From Chloroflexota bacterium (lineage in GTDB: Bacteria; Chloroflexota; Dehalococcoidia; UBA2247; JAUWOP01): a stretch of 32,391 nt of DNA. This document shows, in pieces, positions 25,307-32,391 of this stretch (the stretch's first letter is position 1; each line of letters opens with the position of its first letter). The notes beneath the pieces were generated by a model. That model made no database searches. It saw only the letters and a list, made by a program, of their open reading frames with translations, and was not told where the DNA came from. The position numbers were made by a program, and so were the translations under genes. The stretch spans positions 1-32,391 of the forward strand of contig JAUWOP010000011.1 of the NCBI GenBank assembly GCA_030612045.1. The letters run 5' to 3'.

Positions 25307-26503
25307 TTAATCCGGTGCTCCGACTACTGTTACGCCACACTGGAATCTTCCGGGGTGCCCGCCCTGATTGTGGGTTAGCCCCAGACGAACATTCTTAAGC
25401 TGCCTCGAGGGATCTTGTGCTTTACCCTGGAACTGCTTGTAAAATTCATAAACCTCACGTCCACCACTTGCACCAATAGGGTGACCAAAGGACTTCAGCC
25501 CTCCACTGATGTTAATCGGGAGGTCTCCCTCTTGCTCAAAGCTACCAGCATCAACATCTTCCTTAACTTTGCCTACCCCACAGAATCCTGCTGACTCACA
25601 GGCAATAGCTTCAGCAATAGAAAAACAATCATGCATCTCAGCCATATCCAGCTCTTTACGGGGGTCTTTAATCCCTGCCATATCATATGCTTGCTTACAA
25701 GCTGCTTCCGTTTCTGGCCAGAAGGTATAGTCATAGTCCTCTTTCTGCTTACCCCAGCCAGGACCAACAGAGATTCCCAAACCCTTAATCAGGATATAAT
25801 CCTTACGGAAACTCTTGGCCATATCAGCTCTGCAGAGGACTGCTGCTGAACCCCCATCGGTAACTCCACAGCAATCAAATAGTCCCAAGGGCCAGGCAAT
25901 CATGGGCGCATTCATTGCCTGCTCTACGGTAACTTCCCTTCTTAGATGAGCTAGAGGGTTTCGGGCACCATTGTGGTGACTTTTGACCGATATCTTAGCA
26001 AGCATCCTTTTACCCTCTTCCCTGCTCAAACCATATCTATTGAAGTATCGAGTGGCAGCCATAGCATAGCGTCCAGGGCCTGTACCTCCACCCATGTAAA
26101 TAGGATGCCATTTGTCTGACTGCAACCTAAAAGTATGCAACCCACCATAGCCAACATCCTTCACCTTCTCCACCCCAACAGATAAACATATATCATATAT
26201 ACCGGCAGCTATAGCGAAAGCAGGACCTCTGATGCTCTCCGCTCCTGTGCCACAAGCATTCTCCACACGGGTAACCGGAATGTAGTTTAGCTTCAGGGGA
26301 GCAGCTAACGCCGCCCCAGTTACTCCGGATGCCATTGTTCCAAGCCAGGCAGCCTGAATATCCTTAATATCCACACCAGCATCATCAAGCGCCTCATAAG
26401 TCGCCTCTATTATTAAATCATCAGCATCCTTATCCCAAAGCTCCCCAAATTGGGTACACCCCATGCCAATTATGGCTACTTTATCCTTAATTGTCCCTGG
26501 CAT
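25307..26503 (-). CDS. Thiolase-superfamily protein (acetyl-CoA acetyltransferase / lipid-transfer type)
   Basis: A 398-aa thiolase-fold protein. The first catalytic cysteine is C84 in VENACGTGAES. The FGHPIGASGGREVYEF loop is present, and the C-terminal GLTHNQGGHPGRFQCGVTVV resembles the SCP2-thiolase/archaeal thiolase group rather than FadA. Such proteins are thiolases, or aldol lyases when paired with a DUF35 partner (Ltp2-ChsH2). It sits 10 bp after the HMGCS/DUF35 fusion gene and has a clear TAAGGAGGTAAAG ribosome site, so the pair is likely one complex. Confidence 0.88.
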   Translation of the reverse strand: MPGTIKDKVAIIGMGCTQFGELWDKDADDLIIEATYEALDDAGVDIKDIQAAWLGTMASGVTGAALAAPLKLNYIPVTRVENACGTGAESIRGPAFAIAAGIYDICLSVGVEKVKDVGYGGLHTFRLQSDKWHPIYMGGGTGPGRYAMAATRYFNRYGLSREEGKRMLAKISVKSHHNGARNPLAHLRREVTVEQAMNAPMIAWPLGLFDCCGVTDGGSAAVLCRADMAKSFRKDYILIKGLGISVGPGWGKQKEDYDYTFWPETEAACKQAYDMAGIKDPRKELDMAEMHDCFSIAEAIACESAGFCGVGKVKEDVDAGSFEQEGDLPINISGGLKSFGHPIGASGGREVYEFYKQFQGKAQDPSRQLKNVRLGLTHNQGGHPGRFQCGVTVVGAPD

Positions 26504-26513
26504 CTTTACCTCC

Positions 26514-27938
26514 TTAACATCTTACCGGGCGGGCTTTCCAGTAGTAATTTACGAATCCACCTTCCTCATGTATCTTCCTGAAGGTAAGCTCCATTCGCAT
26601 CCCAATTTCAAGCTTATCTACATCCTTATCTGTCATCTGCCCATAGACCCTTCCGCCACCATCCAGGTTTGTTACACTTAAGACATTAGGCAGGTCTATG
26701 ACTCCTGCACCACGCTCATCTATACTGTATGTAAAGAGATCTCCCTGCTTATCTGACATCCTTACATAATCAAAATCATCCTTTGCCTGGCACCACATAC
26801 AAACTCTCTGAGGTGGAAGCTGGACATGGCCACACTTCCTGCATCGTGTGCCATTTCCTCTTATGAGCGCTTTCTTCTCACGCCACAGTATATTAAGCGA
26901 GCCTTCCATGTGATGCATACGGTCTACATCCCACTCCATGAGATTGCGATAGTGGAGATACTTTCCGTAGCTAGAGAGCATAAGCTTCGACTCAAGGTGC
27001 CTCTTTATTCCGCGCCTGGCACCAAGCTTCGTCATCCCATCAGTGACCCTGAAGGCATAAGCATCAGTCCCATCACCGAAATTAACAGTGAGAATTCTAT
27101 CACCCGGCTTTGCCTCCTCAAGTGCTCCCACAAACATCATAGGAACAAAAGCACAGCCAGTATGACCAACCTTATCAAACATAGCATCCTGAACCTGAGT
27201 TTTAGGGTCAAGCTTCATCCCCTTTGCCACTGCAGCATGCTCCCCAGCATTCCCACTATAAAGGACAACCTTAGTGAAATCACCGATGTTCCAGCTATAT
27301 TTCTTTAACAGTCCCGTGACAGCCCCTTTAACTCGCGGCAAGATCTCCTCATCTCTGATAAATCTGTCTTCCCATGTCTGGGTATGCGTGTCGCTCCTCC
27401 TTCGCCAGAAGGTAAGGTCTTCGCTTGAAATCACTTGACTTCCCTCTATCTCGGCGACAATACCCGAATCTCCAACTAGAAATGCAGCGGCTCCACCCCC
27501 CCAGCTTGACTCATAGGGTGAATCAGGGGGTGGCACTCGATAGTCAGAAGCAATGACCAGTACCTTCTTTGCCGAGCCGGCATTAACCGCATCCGTTGCT
27601 GCCTGGAGTGCTAATGTTCCTCCTTGGAGCGAATCAGCAATGTCCATTGCGATTATGTCCTCTCGAAGGTCGAGAGCTGCAGCTACTATGCTAGCACTTT
27701 GCTTTTCCGTATAAGGTGCAGTTGTTGTAGCAAAGTACAGCCTGTCAACTGAACTACGGTCTATATTACTTAAACAATCAATCCCCGCCTCTACAGCCAT
27801 GGTTATGCTATCCTCATCAATATTGGGAATCGCAGTCTCCGTTGGCTTAGCGCGTCCCCCCCAAATCTTGGCTAACTCAGCGGCGCTTAATCTGTAAATG
27901 GGTATGTAAGCACCATATGACACAATTCCTGCTGCCAT
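26514..27938 (-). CDS. HMG-CoA-synthase-like protein fused to a DUF35 OB-fold domain
   Basis: Residues ~1-310 have the hydroxymethylglutaryl-CoA synthase / KAS III fold: MAAGIVSYGAYIPIYRLS, DRLYFATTTAPYTEKQSASI, and DKVGHTGCAFVPMMFVGALE with H259. Where the condensing cysteine is expected the sequence is ADSLQGGTLALQ with Ser103 and no Cys. Residues ~355-474 are a DUF35 domain: a zinc ribbon with C366, C369, C380, C383 (CRKCG...CMWC) followed by an OB fold. In methanogenic archaea thiolase, HMGCS and DUF35 are separate and form one channeling complex; here two are fused and the thiolase is next door. GGAGG precedes the ATG. The reaction is unknown. Confidence 0.88.
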   Translation of the reverse strand: MAAGIVSYGAYIPIYRLSAAELAKIWGGRAKPTETAIPNIDEDSITMAVEAGIDCLSNIDRSSVDRLYFATTTAPYTEKQSASIVAAALDLREDIIAMDIADSLQGGTLALQAATDAVNAGSAKKVLVIASDYRVPPPDSPYESSWGGGAAAFLVGDSGIVAEIEGSQVISSEDLTFWRRRSDTHTQTWEDRFIRDEEILPRVKGAVTGLLKKYSWNIGDFTKVVLYSGNAGEHAAVAKGMKLDPKTQVQDAMFDKVGHTGCAFVPMMFVGALEEAKPGDRILTVNFGDGTDAYAFRVTDGMTKLGARRGIKRHLESKLMLSSYGKYLHYRNLMEWDVDRMHHMEGSLNILWREKKALIRGNGTRCRKCGHVQLPPQRVCMWCQAKDDFDYVRMSDKQGDLFTYSIDERGAGVIDLPNVLSVTNLDGGGRVYGQMTDKDVDKLEIGMRMELTFRKIHEEGGFVNYYWKARPVRC

Positions 27939-28095
27939 ATTACTTCCTCCTTGTAGGATTAACTTGTATTACAGCGCACCTTCCTCTGCGGGTGAATATA
28001 GAAACTCTACTAAGCTCACACTATTCACCCTCAAGTAGCAAGTGTAGTATGGCAGACATTGATACCTGTGTCAAGAAAACCACTCCAAGAAAATC

Positions 28096-28124
28096 TTTCG
28101 ATTTTGGATGTGGTGGGGTATAAT
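28096..28124 (+). promoter_or_regulatory. Promoter for the rplI-dnaB cluster
   Basis: TATAAT (28119-28124) with TTTCGA (28096-28101) 17 bp upstream, about 50 bp before the rplI ATG. The -10 box is perfect and the -35 is weak. Confidence 0.5.
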
Positions 28125-28176
28125 ATGATGCAGTTGATTATTATTAGCTATTAGTAGCACAGGGAGAGAGCTTGAT

Positions 28177-28638
28177 ATGAAAGTAGCATTGCTTTGTGAT
28201 GTAGACGGTCTGGGTAAATTGGGTGAGGTGAAGGAGGTGGCAGATGGCTACGGGAGAAATTTCCTTTTGCCCCGTAAGATGGCTTCGCTGGCTACCCCAT
28301 CTGTACTAAAACATGTACAGGCACAAGTTCAAAAGGAGGTAAAGAGGCAACAGCTGATTGCTGCTGAATTCAAAAGGCAGGCTCAGGAGTTAGAGGGTCT
28401 TACCCTTACTTTCAGAGCAAAAAAGGCTTCAGATGAGCGCATCTTTGGCTCGATCCGGGATGTACACATCGCACAGGAAATCCACCATCTCATTGGCTTC
28501 GACCTGGAGAAAGGAAACGTGGTACTCGAAGAGCCTCTTAATCAAATAGGAACTCATAAGGTGACAATAAGGCTTCGTAAGGATCTAACACCTACAGTAC
28601 TGGTTATTATACAGGGGGAAGATAGTTCCAGTGAATAA
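28177..28638 (+). CDS. rplI: 50S ribosomal protein L9
   Basis: A 153-aa bL9. The N-terminal domain is typical: [20 protein letters not shown], then [16 protein letters not shown], followed by the long central helix ([20 protein letters not shown]) and the C-terminal domain with [22 protein letters not shown] lies upstream. Its stop overlaps the dnaB start by 8 bp, a standard rplI-dnaB pairing. Confidence 0.95.
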   Translation: MKVALLCDVDGLGKLGEVKEVADGYGRNFLLPRKMASLATPSVLKHVQAQVQKEVKRQQLIAAEFKRQAQELEGLTLTFRAKKASDERIFGSIRDVHIAQEIHHLIGFDLEKGNVVLEEPLNQIGTHKVTIRLRKDLTPTVLVIIQGEDSSSE

Positions 28639-30049
28639 TGAAAAACTGCCCCCTCATAACATAGATGCTGAGGAAGCAGTGCTTGGTTCTTTATTTATTG
28701 ACCCTGATGTGGTCAATGATGTAGTCCTGTTATTGAAACCAGGGGATTTCTATGATGAGAGGAACCTATGGACATATGAGGCATGTCTTTCTCTCTACGA
28801 GCGGAATGAGGCAATAAACCAGGTAACTGTAGCTCAGGAACTGGTGCATCGGAACAGGCTGGAAGAGATTGGAACGGGATATCTGAGTCACCTGGTGAGT
28901 TCATGCCCTACCTCAGTTCATGCAGAGTATTATGCCCAGATTGTGCATCGCCTAGCGGTAATGCGGCGGCTTATCACCTCAGCAGAACAGATTGCTGTTA
29001 TGGCGTATGAATCTGACCCTGATGCTGATGCTGTGTTGAGCAAAGCAGAGGATATACTGTTTCACTTGCACCATGGCGAGACAACTCGTGACTTTGTCCA
29101 CATTCGTCAGGTGCTGGAGCAATACTTTGAGGAAACTGAGGGTGCTGCCTTCTCAGAAGGGCATCCTCCTCATGTATTTACCAGCTTTGGTGCCCTAGAT
29201 GAGCTGCTTGGTGGTCTGCAACGTTCAGACATGTTCATCCTGGCAGCCAGACCTAGTATGGGGAAGTCGAGTCTGGCACTCAACATTGCCAGAAATGCTG
29301 CAATAGACCAGGGCTCTCATGTAGCCTTCTTTAGCCTGGAAATGTCGAAGGAGCAACTGGTGCAGCGCCTTATTGCCTCAGAGGCCAGGGTAGATTCCAA
29401 GCACATTCGTCTCCATACTTTTACCGAAGATGAGGAAAGGCGTATCATGGAAGCAAGTGGCATTCTGTCTGAGGCACCAATTTTTATCGATGATAGTCCT
29501 TTACTGAAGGTGATGGAGATGCGGGGGAAGGTGCGGCGGCTTTACTATGACCAGGGGGTTGACCTCATCATTGTGGACTACTTACAGTTGATTCGTGGTG
29601 ATAGTGCTAAACCAGAGAACAGGGTTCAAGAGACAAGCGAAATCTCACGTTCACTCAAAGCTCTTGCCAGGGAATTGGATGTACCTCTAATCGCTGTATC
29701 CCAGCTAAGCCGTGCGGTAGAGTTGCGTACACCTCACATCCCTCAACTCTCCGACCTCAGGGAAAGTGGCAGCATCGAACAGGATGCCGATGTAGTAGCA
29801 TTTATCTATCGGGATGATGTCTATTATACGCCTGAAGAATGGGAGGCGAAACACCCGGATGTTCCTTATCCTAAAGGAATGGCTAATATAATTATCGCTA
29901 AACACCGTAATGGACCCACGGGTCAGGTTGACCTGCGATTTCGGCGAGAAATAGCAAAATTTGAGACTCTGGAAAGAATAGGTTCTGAAGGTGAACAGCA
30001 AACCCTTCCCAGGATTTCCCACCAGGGCACATTTTACTCCCGTGCCTGA
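28631..30049 (+). CDS. dnaB: Replicative DNA helicase DnaB
   Basis: A 472-aa hexameric 5'-3' helicase for the replication fork. The N-terminal domain begins [18 protein letters not shown]. The RecA-type motor has Walker A at ~205-213 ([10 protein letters not shown]), Walker B in [10 protein letters not shown], and the later [15 protein letters not shown]. No intein is present. It starts with GTG overlapping rplI and its last 59 bp overlap the start of the DnaD-domain gene. Confidence 0.95.
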   Translation: MNNEKLPPHNIDAEEAVLGSLFIDPDVVNDVVLLLKPGDFYDERNLWTYEACLSLYERNEAINQVTVAQELVHRNRLEEIGTGYLSHLVSSCPTSVHAEYYAQIVHRLAVMRRLITSAEQIAVMAYESDPDADAVLSKAEDILFHLHHGETTRDFVHIRQVLEQYFEETEGAAFSEGHPPHVFTSFGALDELLGGLQRSDMFILAARPSMGKSSLALNIARNAAIDQGSHVAFFSLEMSKEQLVQRLIASEARVDSKHIRLHTFTEDEERRIMEASGILSEAPIFIDDSPLLKVMEMRGKVRRLYYDQGVDLIIVDYLQLIRGDSAKPENRVQETSEISRSLKALARELDVPLIAVSQLSRAVELRTPHIPQLSDLRESGSIEQDADVVAFIYRDDVYYTPEEWEAKHPDVPYPKGMANIIIAKHRNGPTGQVDLRFRREIAKFETLERIGSEGEQQTLPRISHQGTFYSRA

Positions 30050-30710
30050 TGTGCTATTCACTTCTCTTCTCCCCCAGATGGAGGATTTGCTGGAGGTGAA
30101 GGTGGTGGTGCACCTGTTTTGGTTGCTACACCACAAGCGGGGCTACCCAAAATTTGTTACCTTTAGAGAGCTTCTGGCGGATAAGACCCTGGGACGCAGC
30201 CTGGGCAAAGAGAAGCCCAGTGATGAGTTGTTACGTATAGGGCTGGCATCAGCATTAAGTCGAGGTATACTCCTCCATCAAGCACTGAAACAGGAAGATG
30301 GCAAACGAATAGATGCTTTCTTCCTGAATACAAACACCAATAAAGAAGCTATTGCCAGGTTGCGGAGAGGTGAGCTTGTGCTGGGAGATAGTTCACCTGT
30401 AGATGAACCATACATTGAAGAGGAGAAGCCAAATATTTATACTCTCTATGAGCAAAATATTGGTGTCCTTACTCCTATGATTACTGCAGAATTGGGAGAG
30501 GCAGAGAAGCTCTACCCTGAAAGATGGATAGAGGATGCTTTCAGGGAGGCTATGACTGCAAACAAGCGTCAGTGGCGCTATATTTCTCGAATTCTAGAAA
30601 GATGGTCAACCGAGGGTAAAGATGATGGAGAGTCTAGGAGAGATTCTAAAGAGAAGCCAGATTCTGACAAATATATCAGAGGGAAATACGGTCATCTCGT
30701 CCAGCGCTGA
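29991..30710 (+). CDS. DnaD-domain replication protein
   Basis: A 239-aa protein with an N-terminal winged-helix-like region (LPQMEDLLEVKVVVHLFWLL, HHKRGYPKFVTFRELL) and a C-terminal DnaD domain at about 148-206 (IYTLYEQNIGVLTPMITAEL, WIEDAFREAMTANKRQWRYI, SRILERW). DnaD-type proteins work in replication initiation and primosome assembly. GTG at 29991 is preferred over GTG at 30042 because the segment [15 protein letters not shown] resembles the conserved N-terminus of these proteins. The first 59 bp overlap dnaB in another frame, and the last 89 bp overlap the next gene. Confidence 0.8.
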   Translation: MNSKPFPGFPTRAHFTPVPDVLFTSLLPQMEDLLEVKVVVHLFWLLHHKRGYPKFVTFRELLADKTLGRSLGKEKPSDELLRIGLASALSRGILLHQALKQEDGKRIDAFFLNTNTNKEAIARLRRGELVLGDSSPVDEPYIEEEKPNIYTLYEQNIGVLTPMITAELGEAEKLYPERWIEDAFREAMTANKRQWRYISRILERWSTEGKDDGESRRDSKEKPDSDKYIRGKYGHLVQR

Positions 30711-32043
30711 GGCAGCAGAGGAGGAACCAGCCTTGTGCCCATATTGTAAGGGTGCTGGCTTTGTCTATCCTGATGTTCCCCCGGGGCATCCTGATTTTGG
30801 TAGAGCAGTGCCCTGTTACTGTCTTCAAAAAGAGAGACAGGGTAGCCTGATGCAGCGTTTACAAAGGTATAGTAATTTGGGGGCACTGACTCGTTTTACC
30901 TTTGACACTCTGATACCCCAGGGGCGCAGTGGTAACCCAGCGAATCAGAATAGATTCCAGAGGGCTTGCCAGGGAGCAAAGAATTTTGCTCAAAATCCTG
31001 ATGGGTGGCTGGTATTTATCGGCCCTAGTGGATGTGGTAAGACTCACCTGGCTGTTGCTATTGCCAACTATCGAATACAGCAGGGATACCCTACTTTCTT
31101 TGTCGTTGTTCCTGACCTTCTTGACCATCTGAGGGCAACCTTTGGTCCTACCAGTGAGGTTACCTATGATGAACTCTTTGAGCAGGTGAGGAATGCACCG
31201 CTTCTTATTCTTGATGACCTGGGCACACAGACTAATACTCCCTGGGCACAGGAAAAACTGTTTCAGATTATCAATCACCGCTATAGTGCTCAATTACCTA
31301 CTGTAATTACCATGAATACCTCTCTGGAGGAGTTAGAGGAGCGATTATACGCTCGGCTAAGTGAACCTACCCTGTCGCAGGTCTATCTGGTAGAAGAAAG
31401 GGAAGCCTCTGAGCTGGAGCATCTCAGTGAGCTAGGATTAAAATTACTCACGAACATGACCTTTCGGAACTTTGACTTCAAGCGCGTGGATCTTCCTGTA
31501 GAGCAGCGCTATACCCTGGAGCATGCTTATCAACTGGCATATAACTTTGCCCAGGCACCTGAAGGATGGCTGATATTTCAGGGAACTAACGGCTGCGGTA
31601 AGACACACCTGGCTGTAGCTATTGCTAACTACTGTCTGGAGCACGAGAGAGAGGTGCTCTTCATTCCGGTGCCAGATTTCCTTGACCATCTGCGTTCCTG
31701 TTTCAGTCCTGATAGCGGAGTCCGGTATGATGAGCTTCTGGAAAGAACAAAAAAGTCCCCCCTGCTTATCCTGGATGATTTTGGGGAGGAGAGCAGCACC
31801 CCATGGGTGCGTGAGAAACTCTACCAGCTTATCAACTACCGTTATATTGCTCAATTGCCCACTGTGGTAACTACTTCCTTCTCTCTAGATGAGTTCGAAT
31901 CCCGCATTAGTTCACGGATGGCAGACCCTCGCCTTAGTGTAGTATTCAATATCACTGCACCTGATTATAGGACTGACCGCCCACTACCCGAAAAGGGCAA
32001 ATCCCTCAAGGGTTATTCTCATCGCAGGAGGATGCAAACTTAA
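30622..32043 (+). CDS. Protein with two tandem DnaC/IstB-type AAA+ ATPase domains
   Basis: A 473-aa helicase-loader-like protein. An N-terminal zinc-binding-like region has C39, C42, C65 and C67. AAA+ domain 1 has Walker A GPSGCGKT (134-141) and Walker B LLILDDLG (194-201). Domain 2 has Walker A GTNGCGKT (321-328) and Walker B LLILDDFG (381-388). The two domains are near copies (THLAVAIANY in both; PDLLDHLR and PDFLDHLR), each followed by a sensor/Arg-rich segment (RLYARLSE and RISSRMAD). DnaC proteins normally have one such domain. Its place after dnaB and dnaD supports helicase loading. ATG 30622 follows GAGGG; it starts 89 bp before the upstream gene ends. Confidence 0.85.
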   Translation: MMESLGEILKRSQILTNISEGNTVISSSAEAAEEEPALCPYCKGAGFVYPDVPPGHPDFGRAVPCYCLQKERQGSLMQRLQRYSNLGALTRFTFDTLIPQGRSGNPANQNRFQRACQGAKNFAQNPDGWLVFIGPSGCGKTHLAVAIANYRIQQGYPTFFVVVPDLLDHLRATFGPTSEVTYDELFEQVRNAPLLILDDLGTQTNTPWAQEKLFQIINHRYSAQLPTVITMNTSLEELEERLYARLSEPTLSQVYLVEEREASELEHLSELGLKLLTNMTFRNFDFKRVDLPVEQRYTLEHAYQLAYNFAQAPEGWLIFQGTNGCGKTHLAVAIANYCLEHEREVLFIPVPDFLDHLRSCFSPDSGVRYDELLERTKKSPLLILDDFGEESSTPWVREKLYQLINYRYIAQLPTVVTTSFSLDEFESRISSRMADPRLSVVFNITAPDYRTDRPLPEKGKSLKGYSHRRRMQT

Positions 32044-32391
32044 GGTGATTTTGACATAAAGATAGGCTGTTATATAGAACGACATAATTAAATGCGCATG
32101 CGCTGGAATTAAGCTCTAATCTCTAAAGCCCAAGCACCAATTTCCAAACAAATTTCGTAACCGTTCACCCCATCTTATGTCGTTGCGAGGAGCGTAAGCG
32201 ACGAGTAATCCCCATCCAGCAGGGACTCTGTTCAAAGGCAAGAATGACGGCATTAGGAAACTAAGCTGGCATAGCAGTGGTGGTTACCTCTGTGGGGTGT
32301 AACCACAGGTAGTCCCGAATTTCTAAATTCATTCGATCTAATTCAGACAGGTAACTGCTCACTGATAGCCGATAATTAGCGGGGTTGGTTT
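32044..32391. repeat. Repeat-bearing region downstream of the dnaC-like gene
   Basis: No gene is seen in the last 348 bp. GTAACCGTTCACC (32157-32169) precedes a TGTCGTTGCGAGG repeat (from 32178) that ends near AATGACG (32243-32249). A perfect 8-bp hairpin, GTGGTTAC/GTAACCAC with an 11-nt loop, lies at 32280-32306 without a T-tract. Confidence 0.6.

Noticed and set aside
31890-31907. GTTCGAATCC motif resembling a tRNA T-arm
   Set aside because: It lies inside the coding sequence of the second AAA+ domain and no acceptor, D or anticodon arm surrounds it.

Overview
This window looks like a piece of an anaerobic bacterial chromosome, most likely Chloroflexota, class Dehalococcoidia or a close relative. 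That assignment is inference. It rests on the rplI-dnaB-dnaD-dnaC-like order, the Tat-linked membrane formate dehydrogenase, the CoA-transferase and thiolase-type acyl-CoA genes, and many short palindromic repeats between genes. No rRNA, tRNA, CRISPR array, transposase or prophage gene was seen.

Layout. 1-1300: edge of a repeat element and an orphan HsdR_N/DUF5655 nuclease-like gene. 1434-5110 (minus): a tightly packed operon of a small membrane protein, a PAP2-family protein, an HD-domain dNTPase, a DUF2007 protein and chorismate synthase aroC. The aroC gene carries an in-frame palindromic repeat. 5327-7063 (plus): two subunits of a class I CoA-transferase. 7081-8708 (minus): an XRE-type regulator with a DUF2851 protein. 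8962-11624 (plus): acetyl-CoA synthetase and an acetate (SatP/YaaH) transporter, an acetate uptake and activation module. 11836-15313 (minus): an ATC-hydrolase-like protein lying between two copies of a repeat, a B12-binding radical SAM protein and menA (menaquinone synthesis). 15639-17935 (plus): a Tat translocase locus with two TatA genes, TatB and TatC. 18067-22709 (plus): the three structural genes of a periplasm-facing formate dehydrogenase, followed by fdhE. The catalytic subunit has a Tat signal and an in-frame TGA at the selenocysteine position. 24141-24528: remnant of a CaiB/BaiF CoA-transferase. 24549-25274: an HhH-GPD DNA glycosylase. 25307-27938 (minus): an HMG-CoA-synthase-like/DUF35 fusion with a thiolase. 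28177-32043 (plus): rplI, dnaB, a DnaD-domain protein and a protein with two tandem DnaC-like ATPase domains.

How the parts fit. The Tat genes, the Tat-signal formate dehydrogenase, its FdhE factor and menA together suggest respiratory formate oxidation on the outer face of the membrane, with electrons passed through cytochrome b to menaquinone. acs plus the transporter supply acetyl-CoA, and the CoA-transferase, thiolase and HMGCS/DUF35 genes point to acyl-CoA metabolism. The replication cluster at the right end pairs the helicase with DnaD- and DnaC-type partners.

The least ordinary features are the layered palindromic repeats (one of them inside aroC), the tandem helicase-loader protein, the HMGCS/DUF35 fusion without the usual catalytic cysteine, and the Sec-type formate dehydrogenase.
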